DNA from: Mucilaginibacter sp.
Lineage (GTDB): Bacteria > Bacteroidota > Bacteroidia > Sphingobacteriales > Sphingobacteriaceae
Reading direction: 5' to 3'
Assembly: GCA_019235595.1 (NCBI GenBank)
Contig: JAFAKI010000167.1
Coordinates: 1 to 6,676, forward strand
DNA length: 6,676 nucleotides
Below, one piece after another: positions 6,189 to 6,676 of this stretch; position 1 is the first letter of the stretch, and every line of letters starts with the position of its first letter. The translations under genes were made by a program, and so were the position numbers. The notes beneath the pieces were generated by a model that saw only the letters and a program-made list of their open reading frames with translations, searched no databases and had not been told where the DNA came from.

Positions 6189-6222
6189 TTTGATTTCGCT
6201 GATTTGGAAATCACTATATTAG
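6189..6222 (+). promoter_or_regulatory. Weak candidate promoter for the exported-protein gene
   Basis: TTTG at 6189-6192 is followed after 22 bases by TATATTAG at 6215-6222, one mismatch from TAnnTTTG. The ATG at 6227 follows only four bases later, so use of this box would give a message that starts at or just inside the coding region. The same stretch holds a small perfect inverted repeat, CACTA-TAT-TAGTG (6213-6225). It sits downstream of the terminator, where a new promoter is expected. Confidence 0.3.
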
Positions 6223-6226
6223 TGGT

Positions 6227-6676
6227 ATGAAGTACCTGACCTTTATATTACTAACTTCCTTTATAGCACTTAATCATCCTAAAGCATTATCACAGACCAC
6301 TAACATGCTCATACCAGATTCTCTTCACAAAGTTTGGAAATTTAAAACTGCAGAATTAGTTAAAGACCCTTCAGGAGCATTAAGAACGGTCAATATCGAA
6401 AACTATGATATATGGGATTTAACCAAAAAGGATGTCTTAACTTATAGCATAAAGGATTCCGTAGGCGTTACCCATTCCATAGCATATAAAATGAGCAATA
6501 ACGCTATGGTATTACAGTTCCCAAATAATGAAAATAATGCTGTCGTTCAATTTAAAATTTCTGAATTAACATCAAATAGATTAAAAGTAATCCTTCATGT
6601 AACTTATACAATAAAAGATGTGACCTATACACGAGAAGATAAAATTAAGGATGAAGATATTATTGAATTGATTTTT
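6227..6676 (+). CDS. Exported protein of unknown function, N-terminal part (runs off the right edge)
   Basis: The frame stays open for 150 codons to the window edge without a stop, and the true length is unknown. The N terminus MKYLTFILLTSFIALNHPKALSQT looks like a Sec signal peptide: one lysine, a hydrophobic core, and likely cleavage near ALSQ-T. No lipobox cysteine is seen, so the product is probably periplasmic or secreted. The mature part is polar and rich in predicted beta strands, for example KVWKFKTAEL, YDIWDLTKKDVLTYSI, AVVQFKISELTSNRLKVIL and VTYTIKDVTYT. The 'W..., ..., I..LT...L.V' rhythm recalls lipocalin-like calyx proteins of Bacteroidota, but this is a weak impression. Base composition is clearly more AT-rich than the genes before it, which may mean relaxed codon use or recent acquisition. 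It is isolated from the upstream pair by a terminator. Confidence 0.7.
   Translation, partial: MKYLTFILLTSFIALNHPKALSQTTNMLIPDSLHKVWKFKTAELVKDPSGALRTVNIENYDIWDLTKKDVLTYSIKDSVGVTHSIAYKMSNNAMVLQFPNNENNAVVQFKISELTSNRLKVILHVTYTIKDVTYTREDKIKDEDIIELIF

Overview
The window looks like chromosomal DNA from a Bacteroidota, most likely Sphingobacteriaceae (Mucilaginibacter or Pedobacter type). Reasons: the proteins read like that lineage (a TTG-started Mfd, a 365-residue Nif3, a DUF164 zinc-ribbon protein, DUF2752/TM2 membrane proteins). Starts lack Shine-Dalgarno sites and have A/T-rich leaders. TAnnTTTG-type -7 boxes lie just upstream of several starts. There is also a palindromic CACGAATT-rich intergenic repeat of a kind I associate with this group. 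The assignment rests on recognition by eye, not on a search.

Layout. Positions 1-1568 (minus strand) hold the N-terminal ~522 codons of mfd, the transcription-repair coupling factor, which runs off the left edge. A 226-base divergent intergenic region follows. On the plus strand comes a run of small membrane proteins: a DUF4199-like protein (1795-2208), a DUF2752 protein with a CPGCG motif whose TTG start lies inside the end of the previous gene (2201-2509), a TM2-domain protein (2609-2974) and a DUF2905 protein (2979-3203). Close behind is a carbon-nitrogen hydrolase (3224-4168). A ~90-base imperfect palindrome (4175-4264) separates it from a tightly coupled pair, a Nif3-like dinuclear-metal protein (4274-5371) and a coiled-coil/zinc-ribbon DUF164 protein (5371-6114), closed by a clear intrinsic terminator (6138-6163). 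The window ends inside an AT-rich gene for an exported protein I cannot name (6227 to the edge).

How the genes relate. Spacing suggests three transcription units on the plus strand: DUF4199-DUF2752, TM2-DUF2905-hydrolase, and nif3-zinc ribbon. A -7-like box inside the 3' end of nif3 could give the zinc-ribbon gene its own transcript. Mfd is a housekeeping repair gene and functionally unrelated to the rest.

I see no phage, transposon, CRISPR, toxin-antitoxin or defence genes, and no clear new system. The points most worth a second look are the apparent loss of the fourth conserved catalytic glutamate in the hydrolase, the intergenic palindrome, the start-site architecture (TTG starts, near-leaderless mfd, internal promoter) and the long adenine runs in mfd.
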